64,000 bases of DNA from NCBI GenBank assembly GCA_947499155.1, contig CANMND010000008.1:20557-84556 (forward strand), read 5' to 3'. The DNA is from an uncultured Sphingomonadales bacterium. GTDB lineage: Bacteria > Pseudomonadota > Alphaproteobacteria > Sphingomonadales > Rhodothalassiaceae. The translations under genes were made by a program, and so were the position numbers. Below the pieces are notes generated by a model that saw only the letters and a program-made list of their open reading frames with translations, searched no databases and was not told the DNA's origin. Shown piece after piece: positions 9,289-17,707 of this stretch; position 1 is the stretch's first letter; each line of letters opens with the position of its first letter.

Positions 9289-11025
9289 TTATTGTGTGGC
9301 CGAACCACAAGCCATTTCGCGGGCCTGTTCGCGTAATTTTCGTCGCAAGACTTTGCCAACCGGTGATTTTGGCAGTTCATCCACAAACAGATAGCGACGG
9401 GGCCTTTTGTAATTGGTCAGCCGGGTTTCGCAATGCTCACGCAAGGTCTTTTCATCAAGGCTTGCATCCTTGCGAACAATAAAAGCCCAGGGTGCCTCTC
9501 CCATATGGTCATCCAACACACCGACAACGGCTGCCTCAGATACCATGTCATGACTCACCAGAACCGACTCCAAATCTGCGGGGAAGACATTAAAACCGGA
9601 GACAATCAACATATCCTTCATCCGGTCAACAATAGTGAGATACCCCTCTTCATCCAGAAAGCCGATATCCCCGGTATGAAGCCAGCCATCGCGCAAGGCT
9701 TCACCCGTTGCATCCGGCCGCCCCAGATATTCACGCATGACCTGCGGGCCACGGACCAGAACTTCACCCGGCTCAAGAACTGGCAATGAAGCACCATCGG
9801 CACCGGCGATCATGATATCGGTGCCCGGAAGCGGCACTCCGACAGTACCGGGCCGGTTCCGCTCATCAAGTGGTGGCGAAGTCACGACACATGTGCATTC
9901 GGTCAGGCCATAGCCTTCATATATCTCGCAGCCGGTCAAAGCCTCCCAGCGCTCCCTCAGGGCCTGTGGCAGGGGAGCGGCTCCCGACAGGCTCCAGCGC
10001 AAGGACGTCGGTGGATTTTTGACAAACCAGTCCTGCGCCAAAAGCCCTGAGAAAAGAGCACTGATCCCCGGTAACATGGTGATATCGAAGGTGCTAAAAA
10101 CAGGCTTTAAATTACTCAGCGGACGTGGGTTGGGAGCAAGGACCAGATGTGAGCCATTTCGAAGGCCGTTCATGGCGCCGATGGCAAGGGCATAAACATG
10201 GTACATCGGCAAAACCAACAGTACGGTCTCATGCAAATTACCATTTGCACGCAGGATATCGCCATTGAAGCTGTCTTGCTGGGTGAGATTGGATAACAGA
10301 TTGCGCTCTGTCAGGGCTGCCCCTTTTGATCGCCCCGTGGTGCCCCCCGTATATTGGTATATGGAAACATCATCAAGGCTGCGCCCTTTGACAAGATCAA
10401 GAACATCCCGGCCCTTCTGGTATTTTGTACCTCTGGCCAATGCAGCTCTTAAGGAAATGGACGGTGCAGTCATGGCAGGCACACGCTTTTGCACATGCTT
10501 TAACACCGTCTCAATCATCAGGCGTTTTGCCAACGGGAAAAAGTCCACAACACTCATGTGTACCACATGCCCAACAGCACTGCCTTCAATGGCACTGGCG
10601 ACCCTATCACCAAAGATATCAATCACAAACAATACCTTAGCGCCGGAATCCAGCAGTTGGTGTCGGGTTTCTTCAACCGTATAAAGCGGATTTATGCCGG
10701 TAAGTGTCAGTCCTGCCCGCAACACGCCAAAGGCAACAACCGGGTAGCCAAGAGTATTGGGTGCCTCAATCGCCACCACATCACCGGGCTTTAATTTCAG
10801 TTCCTCTCGCAGATAAAAGGCACAGGCTGCTGACAGGCGATCCACATCACGAAAGCTCAATGAGCTATATGTACCGTTGGGCAAGATGCAGCTAAAGGCA
10901 GGATTGTCACCATGCTCATCAAAGGCCGAGGACAAAAGTGCGGCCATACTGTCAGCCAGCAAGACATCGGGATTAAAGACCTGCGGGTCGTATATGCGAT
11001 GCCAGGGTTTGCTTGTCTGCGACAT
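9289..11025 (-). CDS. long-chain fatty acid--CoA ligase (FadD-like)
   Basis: A 578-residue AMP-forming acyl-CoA ligase that activates fatty acids for degradation or lipid synthesis. The P-loop YTGGTTGRSKG is at 225-235, YGLTE follows, TGDIG and DRMKDMLIVSGFN form the hinge, and PKSPVGKVLRR carries the C-terminal catalytic lysine. A GTG 18 bases upstream is an in-frame alternative, but GAGGTG lies five bases before the ATG at 11025, which decides this start. Close to E. coli FadD in length (561). Chain-length specificity cannot be read. It stands alone and is convergent with the rluC-type gene. Confidence 0.9.
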   Translation of the reverse strand: MSQTSKPWHRIYDPQVFNPDVLLADSMAALLSSAFDEHGDNPAFSCILPNGTYSSLSFRDVDRLSAACAFYLREELKLKPGDVVAIEAPNTLGYPVVAFGVLRAGLTLTGINPLYTVEETRHQLLDSGAKVLFVIDIFGDRVASAIEGSAVGHVVHMSVVDFFPLAKRLMIETVLKHVQKRVPAMTAPSISLRAALARGTKYQKGRDVLDLVKGRSLDDVSIYQYTGGTTGRSKGAALTERNLLSNLTQQDSFNGDILRANGNLHETVLLVLPMYHVYALAIGAMNGLRNGSHLVLAPNPRPLSNLKPVFSTFDITMLPGISALFSGLLAQDWFVKNPPTSLRWSLSGAAPLPQALRERWEALTGCEIYEGYGLTECTCVVTSPPLDERNRPGTVGVPLPGTDIMIAGADGASLPVLEPGEVLVRGPQVMREYLGRPDATGEALRDGWLHTGDIGFLDEEGYLTIVDRMKDMLIVSGFNVFPADLESVLVSHDMVSEAAVVGVLDDHMGEAPWAFIVRKDASLDEKTLREHCETRLTNYKRPRRYLFVDELPKSPVGKVLRRKLREQAREMACGSATQ

Positions 11026-11113
11026 GGTGCACCTCAATTTCACCCGGCGACTCTGCCAGATGATGTATCATAGTGCACGCAACCTGATTTTAAAAACCAC
11101 CTGAAATGATGGC

Positions 11114-11461
11114 TTATCGAGAAGGACGATCCAGTTCAAAGACGAGGACGGCCTCGGCCTCAGGACTTGGAGCAGGTTTGCCATAGCGCAGGGCAGGCTC
11201 ATAACGCCAGGCAGAAACAGCCTTTCGTGCGGCCTGGTCAAATACTCCCGGCGGTGTTGATTCAACAATACGCAGATCAACAGGGATACCTTGCTCATCA
11301 ATCACATATTCGATAATCACGCGCCCCTCGACGCCATCCAGACGCGCTGATTCCGGATAGACAGGCTCCACAGCGATGATGCGGACAGCCTCCCGGCTTT
11401 CAAAATGAGAACAGGCGGACAACAGGCCAAAAACGACGAACAGCAAGTAAAAGCGTCTCAT
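11114..11461 (-). CDS. TonB C-terminal-domain lipoprotein
   Basis: A 115-residue protein with a lipoprotein signal ending LLSAC (Cys17), so the mature protein is about 99 residues and probably membrane anchored. Most of it is one TonB C-terminal domain: EPVYPESARLDGVEGRVII, then VIDEQGIPVDLRIVES and ARKAVSAWRYEPAL are the characteristic strands and helix. It lacks the transmembrane anchor and proline-rich spacer of a true TonB, so it is unlikely to energise outer-membrane receptors. Such short TonB-domain lipoproteins are common and of unknown function. It lies upstream of the acyl-CoA ligase on the same strand, 88 bases away. Confidence 0.75.
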   Translation of the reverse strand: MRRFYLLFVVFGLLSACSHFESREAVRIIAVEPVYPESARLDGVEGRVIIEYVIDEQGIPVDLRIVESTPPGVFDQAARKAVSAWRYEPALRYGKPAPSPEAEAVLVFELDRPSR

Positions 11462-11558
11462 GAGATATTCCGTAAACAGTGACCAATAAATCCGATATGT
11501 GAGCTAAGAGTAAGCGTATGCTGCACAGATTCAAGTCTATGGATTATCTGCCTTTCCT

Positions 11559-11897
11559 TCAGACATCCTTTCCATAGGCTCGGGTGACGGTTGCGACTCG
11601 TATATGATAGGCCTTGTACCAGTAATCGCGGCCTTTTTCCTGAGCAACAAGGTGGCGGGCATTGGCCTTCCACGCCCTGGCTGCTGCGTCATCGCACCAA
11701 TAGCTGACGGTTATTCCTGTTCCCTGCTCATTGCGTACAGATTCCATCCCCAGATAGCCGGGCTGAATTGCTGCAAGGGCTGCCATTTCGTCTGCCATGT
11801 CGTTATAGGCACGAAGATCATCGTCTACCCGTACGCTGGTAAAGATCACCGCGACATAAGGCGGCATTGGTGTTTGTGCCATTCCATTTATTGCCAT
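11559..11897 (-). CDS. antibiotic biosynthesis monooxygenase (ABM) fold protein
   Basis: A 112-residue protein of the dimeric alpha-beta-barrel ABM superfamily. Characteristic features are the first strand YVAVIFTSVR, the helix DMADEMAALAAIQPGYLGMES, and the second half VSYWCDDAAARAWKANARH. The family includes monooxygenases and heme-degrading enzymes, but many members have no known activity, and I see no diagnostic heme or flavin residue. A TTG four codons upstream is in frame; GAGGA lies just before the ATG at 11897, which I take as the start. It stands alone between a lipoprotein gene and a divergent TerB-J gene. Confidence 0.78.
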   Translation of the reverse strand: MAINGMAQTPMPPYVAVIFTSVRVDDDLRAYNDMADEMAALAAIQPGYLGMESVRNEQGTGITVSYWCDDAAARAWKANARHLVAQEKGRDYWYKAYHIRVATVTRAYGKDV

Positions 11898-12020
11898 GCC
11901 CGTCCTCAACTTTTGTGTCGATCAATGCGTGATATTTAAGTCTGTGCCATCGGCCCGTCCATTGACTTTAAATTTAATTAGCTGGCCAGAGACTTCCATC
12001 ATGTTTTAAAAGAAGAGCCT

Positions 12021-12692
12021 ATGTCGATCTGGAATATACTATTGTCCACCGCATCCGGACTTTTCCGCAGGATTACCGGGACTGAGGGTGACGACGCCGC
12101 AACCCGGAAGATCACCTTCACTATTGGGGTCATAGCGCTTGCCGCAAAAATGGCCAAAGCCGACGGCTGCGTTACCGACGATGAAGTGGAAGCGTTCCGG
12201 GCGATATTTGATGTCCCTGCCCATGAACTGACAAATGTCGCCCGGGTCTATGACATGGCCAAAGGGGATACAGCAGGCTATGAAGTCTATGCTCGGCAGG
12301 TGACCGCTTTATTCCGTGAAAGTACCACTGTTCTGGAAGAATTGCTCGATGCCCTGTTTTATATCGCCAAGGCTGATGGCAGCGTGCACCCGGCGGAATT
12401 GGACTTTCTGAAAAATGTCGCGGAAATCTTCGGATTTTCTGCAGCTGCATTCGACTGCATCTCTTCCCGCCATGTGGGGCCTGACAGCACCAGTCCATAC
12501 CGCATACTTGGCGTTGATCCCGATGCCTCCGATTCGGAACTAAAGGCAACATATCGGCGCCTGGTTAAGGAACACCACCCCGACCGTCTGGTGGCGCAAG
12601 GCGTGCCCCGCGAGTTTTTGACGGTCGCAACCGATAGAATTGCCGCCATCAATGGAGCCTATGAGCGAATCACTGCCCAGCGCGCCCTGTGA
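12021..12692 (+). CDS. TerB-J-domain protein (DjlA-like, soluble)
   Basis: A 223-residue protein with a TerB-like helical domain (about 30-150, with KADGCVTDDEVEAF and KADGSVHPAELDFL as paired motifs) followed by a C-terminal J-domain (about 157-220) with an intact HPD tripeptide at 186-188. The HPD lets it stimulate a DnaK ATPase. The domain order matches E. coli DjlA, a membrane-anchored co-chaperone linked to envelope stress. DjlA has a strongly hydrophobic N-terminal transmembrane helix; here the N terminus (MSIWNILLSTASGLFRRI) is only weakly amphipathic, so the protein may be soluble or peripheral. No co-operonic chaperone gene is present. Confidence 0.85.
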   Translation: MSIWNILLSTASGLFRRITGTEGDDAATRKITFTIGVIALAAKMAKADGCVTDDEVEAFRAIFDVPAHELTNVARVYDMAKGDTAGYEVYARQVTALFRESTTVLEELLDALFYIAKADGSVHPAELDFLKNVAEIFGFSAAAFDCISSRHVGPDSTSPYRILGVDPDASDSELKATYRRLVKEHHPDRLVAQGVPREFLTVATDRIAAINGAYERITAQRAL

Positions 12693-12744
12693 CAGTCAGG
12701 ACGTATCATATGATTGATCCCAGCTTCCTGACGAGTAATCCCTG

Positions 12745-13656
12745 ATGAGTCTGCCGCATCTTCTTCTTGTTTTGATCATCAATATGGTCTGGGGATTGAA
12801 TTTTGTCGCCATCGCTGTGGCTGTTGAACACTTCCCGCCTATTCTTGCCAACTGCCTGCGCTTTTCCGTTGTTCTTCTGCTTCTTGCCCCTTTCTTGAAA
12901 CGGGTTGAAGGCCAGATGAACATTTTACTGTCCATCGCGTTTATAATGGGCATCGTCCATTTCGGCACAGTCTTCCTTGCCATGGCTGTGGCTGAGGACA
13001 TGGCACCCATTGCCATAGCAGCCCAGACCAATGTCCCGTTTGCGACACTTCTAGCCGTGATATTTTTGGGCGAGCGTATTGGGATCTGGCGGACCATGGG
13101 GATATCCCTGTCCTTTGTGGGCGTAGTGATTATTGGGTTTGAGCCAGGCGGTTTTAGTCAGATCGACGCTATTGCTCTCGTCTTGTTTTCGGCCTTGTCC
13201 TATGCCGTTGTCGCGATTTTGATGCGCCGAATCCGGGGAGCTCGCCCCATGAATGTGCAGGCCTTTATTGCATTGGCTGCAGTTCCAGGTTCAATTCTGC
13301 TGTCTGCCGGCATTGAAACAGGACAGCTTGAAGCATTAACGCAAGCGCCCACCATCGCCTGGATCGCCATCATCTATTCAGGGATTGGTGCATCCATTAT
13401 CGGCCATGGCGGCATGTATGTCCTGTTCCAGCGCTACCCGGTCACAACGGTTGCACCCTTTATGCTTCTTGCCCCTGTTTTTGCCGTGATCGCGGCCATT
13501 CTGTTTCTGGATGAAAGTCTTACTCCTTATGATATCATTGGAGGGACAATCACGTTACTGGGTGTTTTGATCATCACATTGCGCACCAGAAACCGCCAGC
13601 CGATTATTGTAACTGAAGATCCACTGGGTACCAAACAAGAGGATACAGCCTCTTGA
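12745..13656 (+). CDS. DMT-superfamily EamA transporter
   Basis: A 303-residue inner-membrane protein with about ten hydrophobic helices arranged as two EamA repeats (roughly 5-135 and 150-285). VWGLNFVAIAVAVEH in the first helix and the FLGERIGIWRTMGISLSFVGV and FLDESLTPYDIIGGTITLLGV repeat ends are typical of the drug/metabolite transporter superfamily, which exports amino acids and other small metabolites. It resembles the EamA/RhtA type, but the substrate cannot be deduced. Its stop overlaps the TTG start of the amidase gene, giving a likely two-gene unit. Confidence 0.85.
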   Translation: MSLPHLLLVLIINMVWGLNFVAIAVAVEHFPPILANCLRFSVVLLLLAPFLKRVEGQMNILLSIAFIMGIVHFGTVFLAMAVAEDMAPIAIAAQTNVPFATLLAVIFLGERIGIWRTMGISLSFVGVVIIGFEPGGFSQIDAIALVLFSALSYAVVAILMRRIRGARPMNVQAFIALAAVPGSILLSAGIETGQLEALTQAPTIAWIAIIYSGIGASIIGHGGMYVLFQRYPVTTVAPFMLLAPVFAVIAAILFLDESLTPYDIIGGTITLLGVLIITLRTRNRQPIIVTEDPLGTKQEDTAS

Positions 13657-14453
13657 TCGAACCAACCAACCTGACCGCACCCATTAACTGCCCCTCGCCT
13701 AATTTCGGCCCCAGACGGGATGGCCAGGCCCCCGACATGTTAGTGGTCCACTATACCGGAATGAAAACGGCGGAAGAGGCTTTACAACGACTCTGTTCGG
13801 TGGAAGCACAAGTTTCCGCCCATTATCTGATTGACGAGGACGGAACGCTTTATTCACTGGTCCCTGAAGACATGCGTGCCTGGCATGCTGGTGTATCTTC
13901 ATGGGAAAGTAATCAAGATATTAACAGCCGTTCCATTGGGATCGAACTGGCAAATCCAGGCCATGATTTTGGCTACCGTCCGTTCCCCGAAGCCCAGATC
14001 AAACGCCTTGTCAGACTTTCAAAAGAGATTGTCAGTCGCCATGGAATTCGCCCCTGGCATGTGCTTGGCCATTCTGATGTTGCCCCCTTGCGCAAGACAG
14101 ATCCTGGCGAACTGTTCCCATGGGAGAGGCTCGCACGAGAAGGCGTGGGCCTGTGGCCAGAGACAGTGGACGTGCCCGGTGATTCATCCATTGCCTCTGG
14201 TGAAGAAAGCTTTGTCATCGGCGATGAAGGTGATGGGGTTCTAAATTTACAAAACCTGCTATATGAATTCGGCTATGATGTGCCATTGCATGGCAGATAT
14301 GAAGACGATATAGCGCTGGTCGTTATGGCAGCACAGCGCCATTGGACGCCAAAAAGCGTCAATGGGGTAGCGGATGGCCGATTGATCGCCATATTGAAGA
14401 GACTTGTAGAATTGAAGGGCACGAAATTTGCCCCTGCCAGCATCAGAATATAG
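13653..14453 (+). CDS. N-acetylmuramoyl-L-alanine amidase, AmiD/AmpD family
   Basis: A 266-residue zinc amidase that cuts the amide bond between N-acetylmuramic acid and the stem peptide. Zinc ligands by comparison with AmpD are His33 (VVHYTG), His140 (VLGHSDVAP) and Asp150, with Lys148 in the RKTDPG loop and Glu98 in the GIELANPG motif. A peptidoglycan-binding domain fills about 205-255 (VLNLQNLLYEFGYDV). No signal peptide is visible, which favours a cytoplasmic recycling role (AmpD) over the outer-membrane AmiD form, although AmiD also carries the C-terminal binding domain. Start is TTG at 13653, overlapping the transporter stop by four bases, with AAGAGGA eight bases upstream. Confidence 0.88.
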   Translation: MIEPTNLTAPINCPSPNFGPRRDGQAPDMLVVHYTGMKTAEEALQRLCSVEAQVSAHYLIDEDGTLYSLVPEDMRAWHAGVSSWESNQDINSRSIGIELANPGHDFGYRPFPEAQIKRLVRLSKEIVSRHGIRPWHVLGHSDVAPLRKTDPGELFPWERLAREGVGLWPETVDVPGDSSIASGEESFVIGDEGDGVLNLQNLLYEFGYDVPLHGRYEDDIALVVMAAQRHWTPKSVNGVADGRLIAILKRLVELKGTKFAPASIRI

Positions 14454-14491
14454 TCACCCGGAGACGGGTAGAATTGGATTTAGGAGTGTAC

Positions 14492-15763
14492 ATGTCTCCA
14501 CTCACCCTTCTCACTGTTGGTCTGATCGCTGCTTATGGCAGTACTGCCACCATTTCAGATGATACGTCGCGAAACACCTTGCAAAATCATCAGGCGAGCG
14601 TCAGCGGTCCAGATCCACTCACGGGACAAAGCTCAGCTGTGACAGAGATCGTCAATTCCTGTCTCAGTGCACCCACCCGCTCATGTGCCTTGACCTCGGC
14701 GCTGATGGTAACCGCTGATGAAGAGCTGCCGATCATCCGCGTTGATCTTCTGATGGCCATAGCTGAGACCCTGATCGAAATTGGTGACATCCCCCATGCA
14801 GGAGAAACTGTCGACCTTGCCCGTCAGGCAGCAGAAGATATCGGCATTTCCATCGGGACAGAACAAAAGCTCGCGCAAATCACAGGGATGCTGACTGCCA
14901 TCGGCCGACTTGATGAAGCCATGGATATTGTGGCGTCTCTTGACGATCGTTTCCTTAAGGCCGATGCACTGGGTGCGATTGCCATGGCGCAGGCTAAAAA
15001 CGGTCAGGTGCAGGAGGCACAGACCACTCTTGACCAGATCAATGAGCCGCTCCTTGCCTTGCGCTATGCAGCAGAAATAACCGAACGTATCTCCGAAAAT
15101 TCCGAGTTTGCTGAAACCGTTCCGGTCGATGCTCTGGAAAATCGCCTGGCATCGGTCGACCACAGACTCCTGAAAGCGCTGGGAGAAAGCCGTCTTGCAA
15201 CTATTGAAGCCCGCCGGGGTGATATGGAAAAAGCGCAAGAACTGGACGCATCGGCATTTGAGACATTGCCAAGTATCACCGCCAATCATGAACGCGCCCG
15301 GCTTTATGCAGCTCTTGCCATGACGCGACATGCCATGGGCGACGGCGCAGGCTATGAGGATTATGTGAACCGTGCAGCCAATCTGGCAGCTCCCATCCGT
15401 TCAGACTATGATCGGACGATTGCCATTGCGGATGCAGTGGCGGCCCTTAGTCTCGGCAAACATGTCGAACGGGCGACCGCACTGGCGGGTGAGATCACTG
15501 ACCTGCGTGAACAAAGCGCCCTTATCACTCGCCTTTCAAGGAAAGAGTCAACGCACGCTATCGTCAAAGCCTATGCGGATCATGTTCTCAGGACAGCACA
15601 GACAAGCGACTCCCGTTTTGAACGTGATCGCGCGCGCCTTGCCATCGCATCTGCCCTGGGTAAGGTCGCCGCGGTAGATCAGGCCGTTCTTGTCATTTCA
15701 GGGATTGAACACTTCAGCGCCCGCGCCCGCGCTCTTGCGGTCCTTGCACGATCCATCGACTGA
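14492..15763 (+). CDS. secreted alpha-helical repeat protein of unknown function
   Basis: A 423-residue protein I do not recognise. TAGGAG lies a few bases before the ATG at 14492; an in-frame extension of 50 codons upstream overlaps the amidase gene and is rejected. It begins with a short hydrophobic signal-like segment (MSPLTLLTVGLIAAYGSTA), so it is probably exported. The rest is almost all amphipathic helix with TPR-like pairs: LLMAIAETLIEIGD, ADALGAIAMAQAKNG and ARLYAALAMTRHAMGD are spaced like degenerate 34-residue repeats. Such proteins often act as protein-interaction scaffolds. It lies 38 bases after the amidase gene on the same strand, so a link to the cell wall is possible but is inference. 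Confidence 0.7.
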   Translation: MSPLTLLTVGLIAAYGSTATISDDTSRNTLQNHQASVSGPDPLTGQSSAVTEIVNSCLSAPTRSCALTSALMVTADEELPIIRVDLLMAIAETLIEIGDIPHAGETVDLARQAAEDIGISIGTEQKLAQITGMLTAIGRLDEAMDIVASLDDRFLKADALGAIAMAQAKNGQVQEAQTTLDQINEPLLALRYAAEITERISENSEFAETVPVDALENRLASVDHRLLKALGESRLATIEARRGDMEKAQELDASAFETLPSITANHERARLYAALAMTRHAMGDGAGYEDYVNRAANLAAPIRSDYDRTIAIADAVAALSLGKHVERATALAGEITDLREQSALITRLSRKESTHAIVKAYADHVLRTAQTSDSRFERDRARLAIASALGKVAAVDQAVLVISGIEHFSARARALAVLARSID

Positions 15764-15816
15764 TTTATGAAGGGAATCAAAAGCAAGCTCCCCCGGCCTC
15801 TATCTGGACAATACAA

Positions 15817-15849
15817 CAAAAAAACGGACAGGACTTGGTGTCCTGCCCG
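15817..15849 (-). terminator. intrinsic terminator after the minus-strand DUF465 gene
   Basis: On the minus strand the sequence reads CGGGCAGGAC, a five-base loop, GTCCTGTCCG, then seven T residues. Nine of ten stem positions pair normally or by G-U. It is placed 48 bases past the stop of the small DUF465 gene and is well formed for rho-independent termination. Confidence 0.82.
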
Positions 15850-15897
15850 ATCGGGCTTGTCATTTTATGCCGTGCATCAATGACCAGAAGGTGCTTC

Positions 15898-16062
15898 CTA
15901 GTGTTGAAGTCCCCGCATCTGTTCCTTCAGCTTGAGCTTTTGTCGTTTGAGTTGGGCTAGTCTTAGACTGTCTGGTGAAGGCCTGTTGATCTCCTGAGCG
16001 ATAATCCGATCCAGTGCGGCGTGTTTTTCCGCCAAGGCTTGGACATGCGCTTGTTGAGTCAT
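15898..16062 (-). CDS. YdcH/DUF465 family small protein
   Basis: A 54-residue, highly charged helical protein of the DUF465 (YdcH) family, found widely in proteobacteria with no assigned function. The pattern is an N-terminal helix (VQALAEKHAALDRIIAQEI), a short turn (NRPSPDS) and a basic C-terminal helix (AQLKRQKLKLKEQM). A longer reading frame of 13 extra residues upstream exists; GGAGGAG eight bases before the ATG at 16062 supports the shorter form. A second DUF465 gene lies 473 bases away on the other strand, divergently oriented. A strong terminator follows. Confidence 0.82.
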   Translation of the reverse strand: MTQQAHVQALAEKHAALDRIIAQEINRPSPDSLRLAQLKRQKLKLKEQMRGLQH

Positions 16063-16535
16063 GCTGGTCTCCTCCGTCCATTGGGGTTGATAACGTCTCA
16101 TCGCAGCACAGTTGAGCAGGGTCTGTCACTTCAAATCATATGCTGCAACGCAACAATCATAAAGGTCAGACCCGACAGCTCATTGCCATTCGTCTATAAC
16201 TTAATGAAAGCTGCGCTGATTCTTACGTAATATGAATTGCAACGGCTTCAAGCGATAGCCCGTATTATTTTCCGATGAACGGGCCATAGCCTTCCAGAAC
16301 TGTCAGTCTCGCCACCGTTGATCAGCGAATCAGACCTTAAAACAGACTTTTCGATACGCCCTGTTTTCATCCCATAAAATGCATAATAGATAGTGTCCCA
16401 TTCAAAGAATGGCTACGATCACAGGCCTCATGTGGTCAATTTCAAAACTGACGTGCTTTATCGTGTGTTTCCAGTCCCCATACACGTCATAATGTGATAG
16501 ATAATAGTACCGAATGATCAATAGCAGGCCACACT
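16063..16535. other. 473-base gap between two divergent DUF465 genes; no gene seen
   Basis: This AT-richer stretch holds the promoters of both small genes but no convincing coding sequence, tRNA or riboswitch. A few short frames exist (one minus-strand frame ends with VLEGYGPFIGK and a stop near 16270) but have no start signals or length. A small regulatory RNA is possible and cannot be judged by eye. Confidence 0.5.
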
Positions 16536-16751
16536 ATGCATGATGGAACCCCCATGAGAATGGCTGAGTTGCGCAAACGCCTCGTCGCGCTCGAGCAGGA
16601 GCATCATGACCTTGATACTGCTATTGAAAGCCTCGTATCGCAGGGATCATATAACCAGCTTCAGGTCCAGCGCATGAAAAAGCGCAAACTGCATCTGAAA
16701 GATCATATCCGCTATCTGGAAGACCAGATGCTGCCTGACATTATTGCCTGA
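16536..16751 (+). CDS. YdcH/DUF465 family small protein (second copy)
   Basis: A 71-residue helical, charged protein of the DUF465 family. The pattern is helix (RMAELRKRLVALEQEHHDLDTAI), turn (SQGSYNQL) and basic helix (QVQRMKKRKLHLKDHI). In-frame ATG codons at residues 7 and 9 are possible alternative starts, since no strong ribosome site precedes the first. Its sequence differs clearly from the copy at 15898-16062, so this is not a recent duplicate. A DUF465 pair beside purEK is common in alphaproteobacteria, but no function is known. Confidence 0.82.
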   Translation: MHDGTPMRMAELRKRLVALEQEHHDLDTAIESLVSQGSYNQLQVQRMKKRKLHLKDHIRYLEDQMLPDIIA

Positions 16752-16780
16752 CTCTGGTTTTCAAAGTCTGCCGCACATGA

Positions 16781-17548
16781 TCACCGCGCCTGCTTCCGGG
16801 ACTTATCCCGATACATGGCCTGGTCAGCGCGGGCCAAAGCCGCCTCTGGTTCTTCCCCAAGCTCGATTCTATGAATCCCATATGTCACTGACAACGGGAT
16901 CACCCGCCCTTCGTACATAGGCTGTTCATTTGCTATGGCGCGCGAAAAGCGGGCTGCGGTTTCTTGTGCCCTTGCAAAGTCTGTATGAGTCAGAAGCATG
17001 CCAAACTCATCGCCCCCCAATCGGCCGACGACATCCGACGAACGACTGTGCCTGACCAGAATATCCGACAGGGCTAACAGCGCCGCATCCCCTGCTGCAT
17101 GCGACCAGCCGTCGTTGATGCTCTTCATATTATCCACATCAAAGAATATGAGACTGCCTGGCTGCTTGTATCGATTCGCATAAGACATCCAGCGCGTCAG
17201 TTCTCGCACAAAGGCGCGCCTGTTCAAAAGCGGGGTCAAGGCATCATGGTCGGCGAGAATTTCGAGATTGTCGATCCGATTCTGTGCTTCTAACAGGGCA
17301 GTCCGCAAAACCGCCACCTGATGCGCCATGGATTGCAACGCATTTTGTACATCCGGGGTCAGGTCCTCTACCGGAATATCAGGAATTCTGTATTCCAGGC
17401 TTGCTGTAGGATCCGAATATAATCTCGTTGTAGGGTCTGTGTACAATAATGAGCCACCAGCAACCGAGTCACCCAAAGACTTTTCGGCCCTAAATTCCAT
17501 ACGGAACTCATCTGCAAGTTGCAATTCAGCCACCTCGGCAGACTCCAT
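16781..17548 (-). CDS. diguanylate cyclase (GGDEF domain)
   Basis: A 255-residue protein with a C-terminal GGDEF domain (about 95-250) that makes cyclic di-GMP. The GGDEF signature is intact at 178-182, and the allosteric inhibitory site RxxD is present as Arg169-Asp172, five residues before it, so product inhibition is expected. FFDVDNMKSINDGWSHAAGD holds the metal and nucleotide residues. The N-terminal region is not a known sensor; it contains a short near-repeat (YTDPTTRL then YSDPTASL, about 36-51) and a coiled-coil segment (72-95). No transmembrane helix is visible, so it is cytoplasmic. Confidence 0.92.
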   Translation of the reverse strand: MESAEVAELQLADEFRMEFRAEKSLGDSVAGGSLLYTDPTTRLYSDPTASLEYRIPDIPVEDLTPDVQNALQSMAHQVAVLRTALLEAQNRIDNLEILADHDALTPLLNRRAFVRELTRWMSYANRYKQPGSLIFFDVDNMKSINDGWSHAAGDAALLALSDILVRHSRSSDVVGRLGGDEFGMLLTHTDFARAQETAARFSRAIANEQPMYEGRVIPLSVTYGIHRIELGEEPEAALARADQAMYRDKSRKQAR

Positions 17549-17707
17549 TTATGCGGACGCTTAAGGTAAACATTCACTTAATGATAGAATTCACAAAATT
17601 TATCCACCTCTGTCAACATAAAATCACCATGAGGATAGTTGCACAGTACGCTTTGGCGCCTATAATGCGCGCTTTCATGCCATACAAATTCAGGTGGGCC
17701 TATCCTC

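Noticed and set aside
16255..16335. A short minus-strand frame ending VLEGYGPFIGK and a stop.
   Set aside because: The frame is interrupted by a stop about 20 codons earlier and has no good start, so it is more likely chance than a gene remnant.
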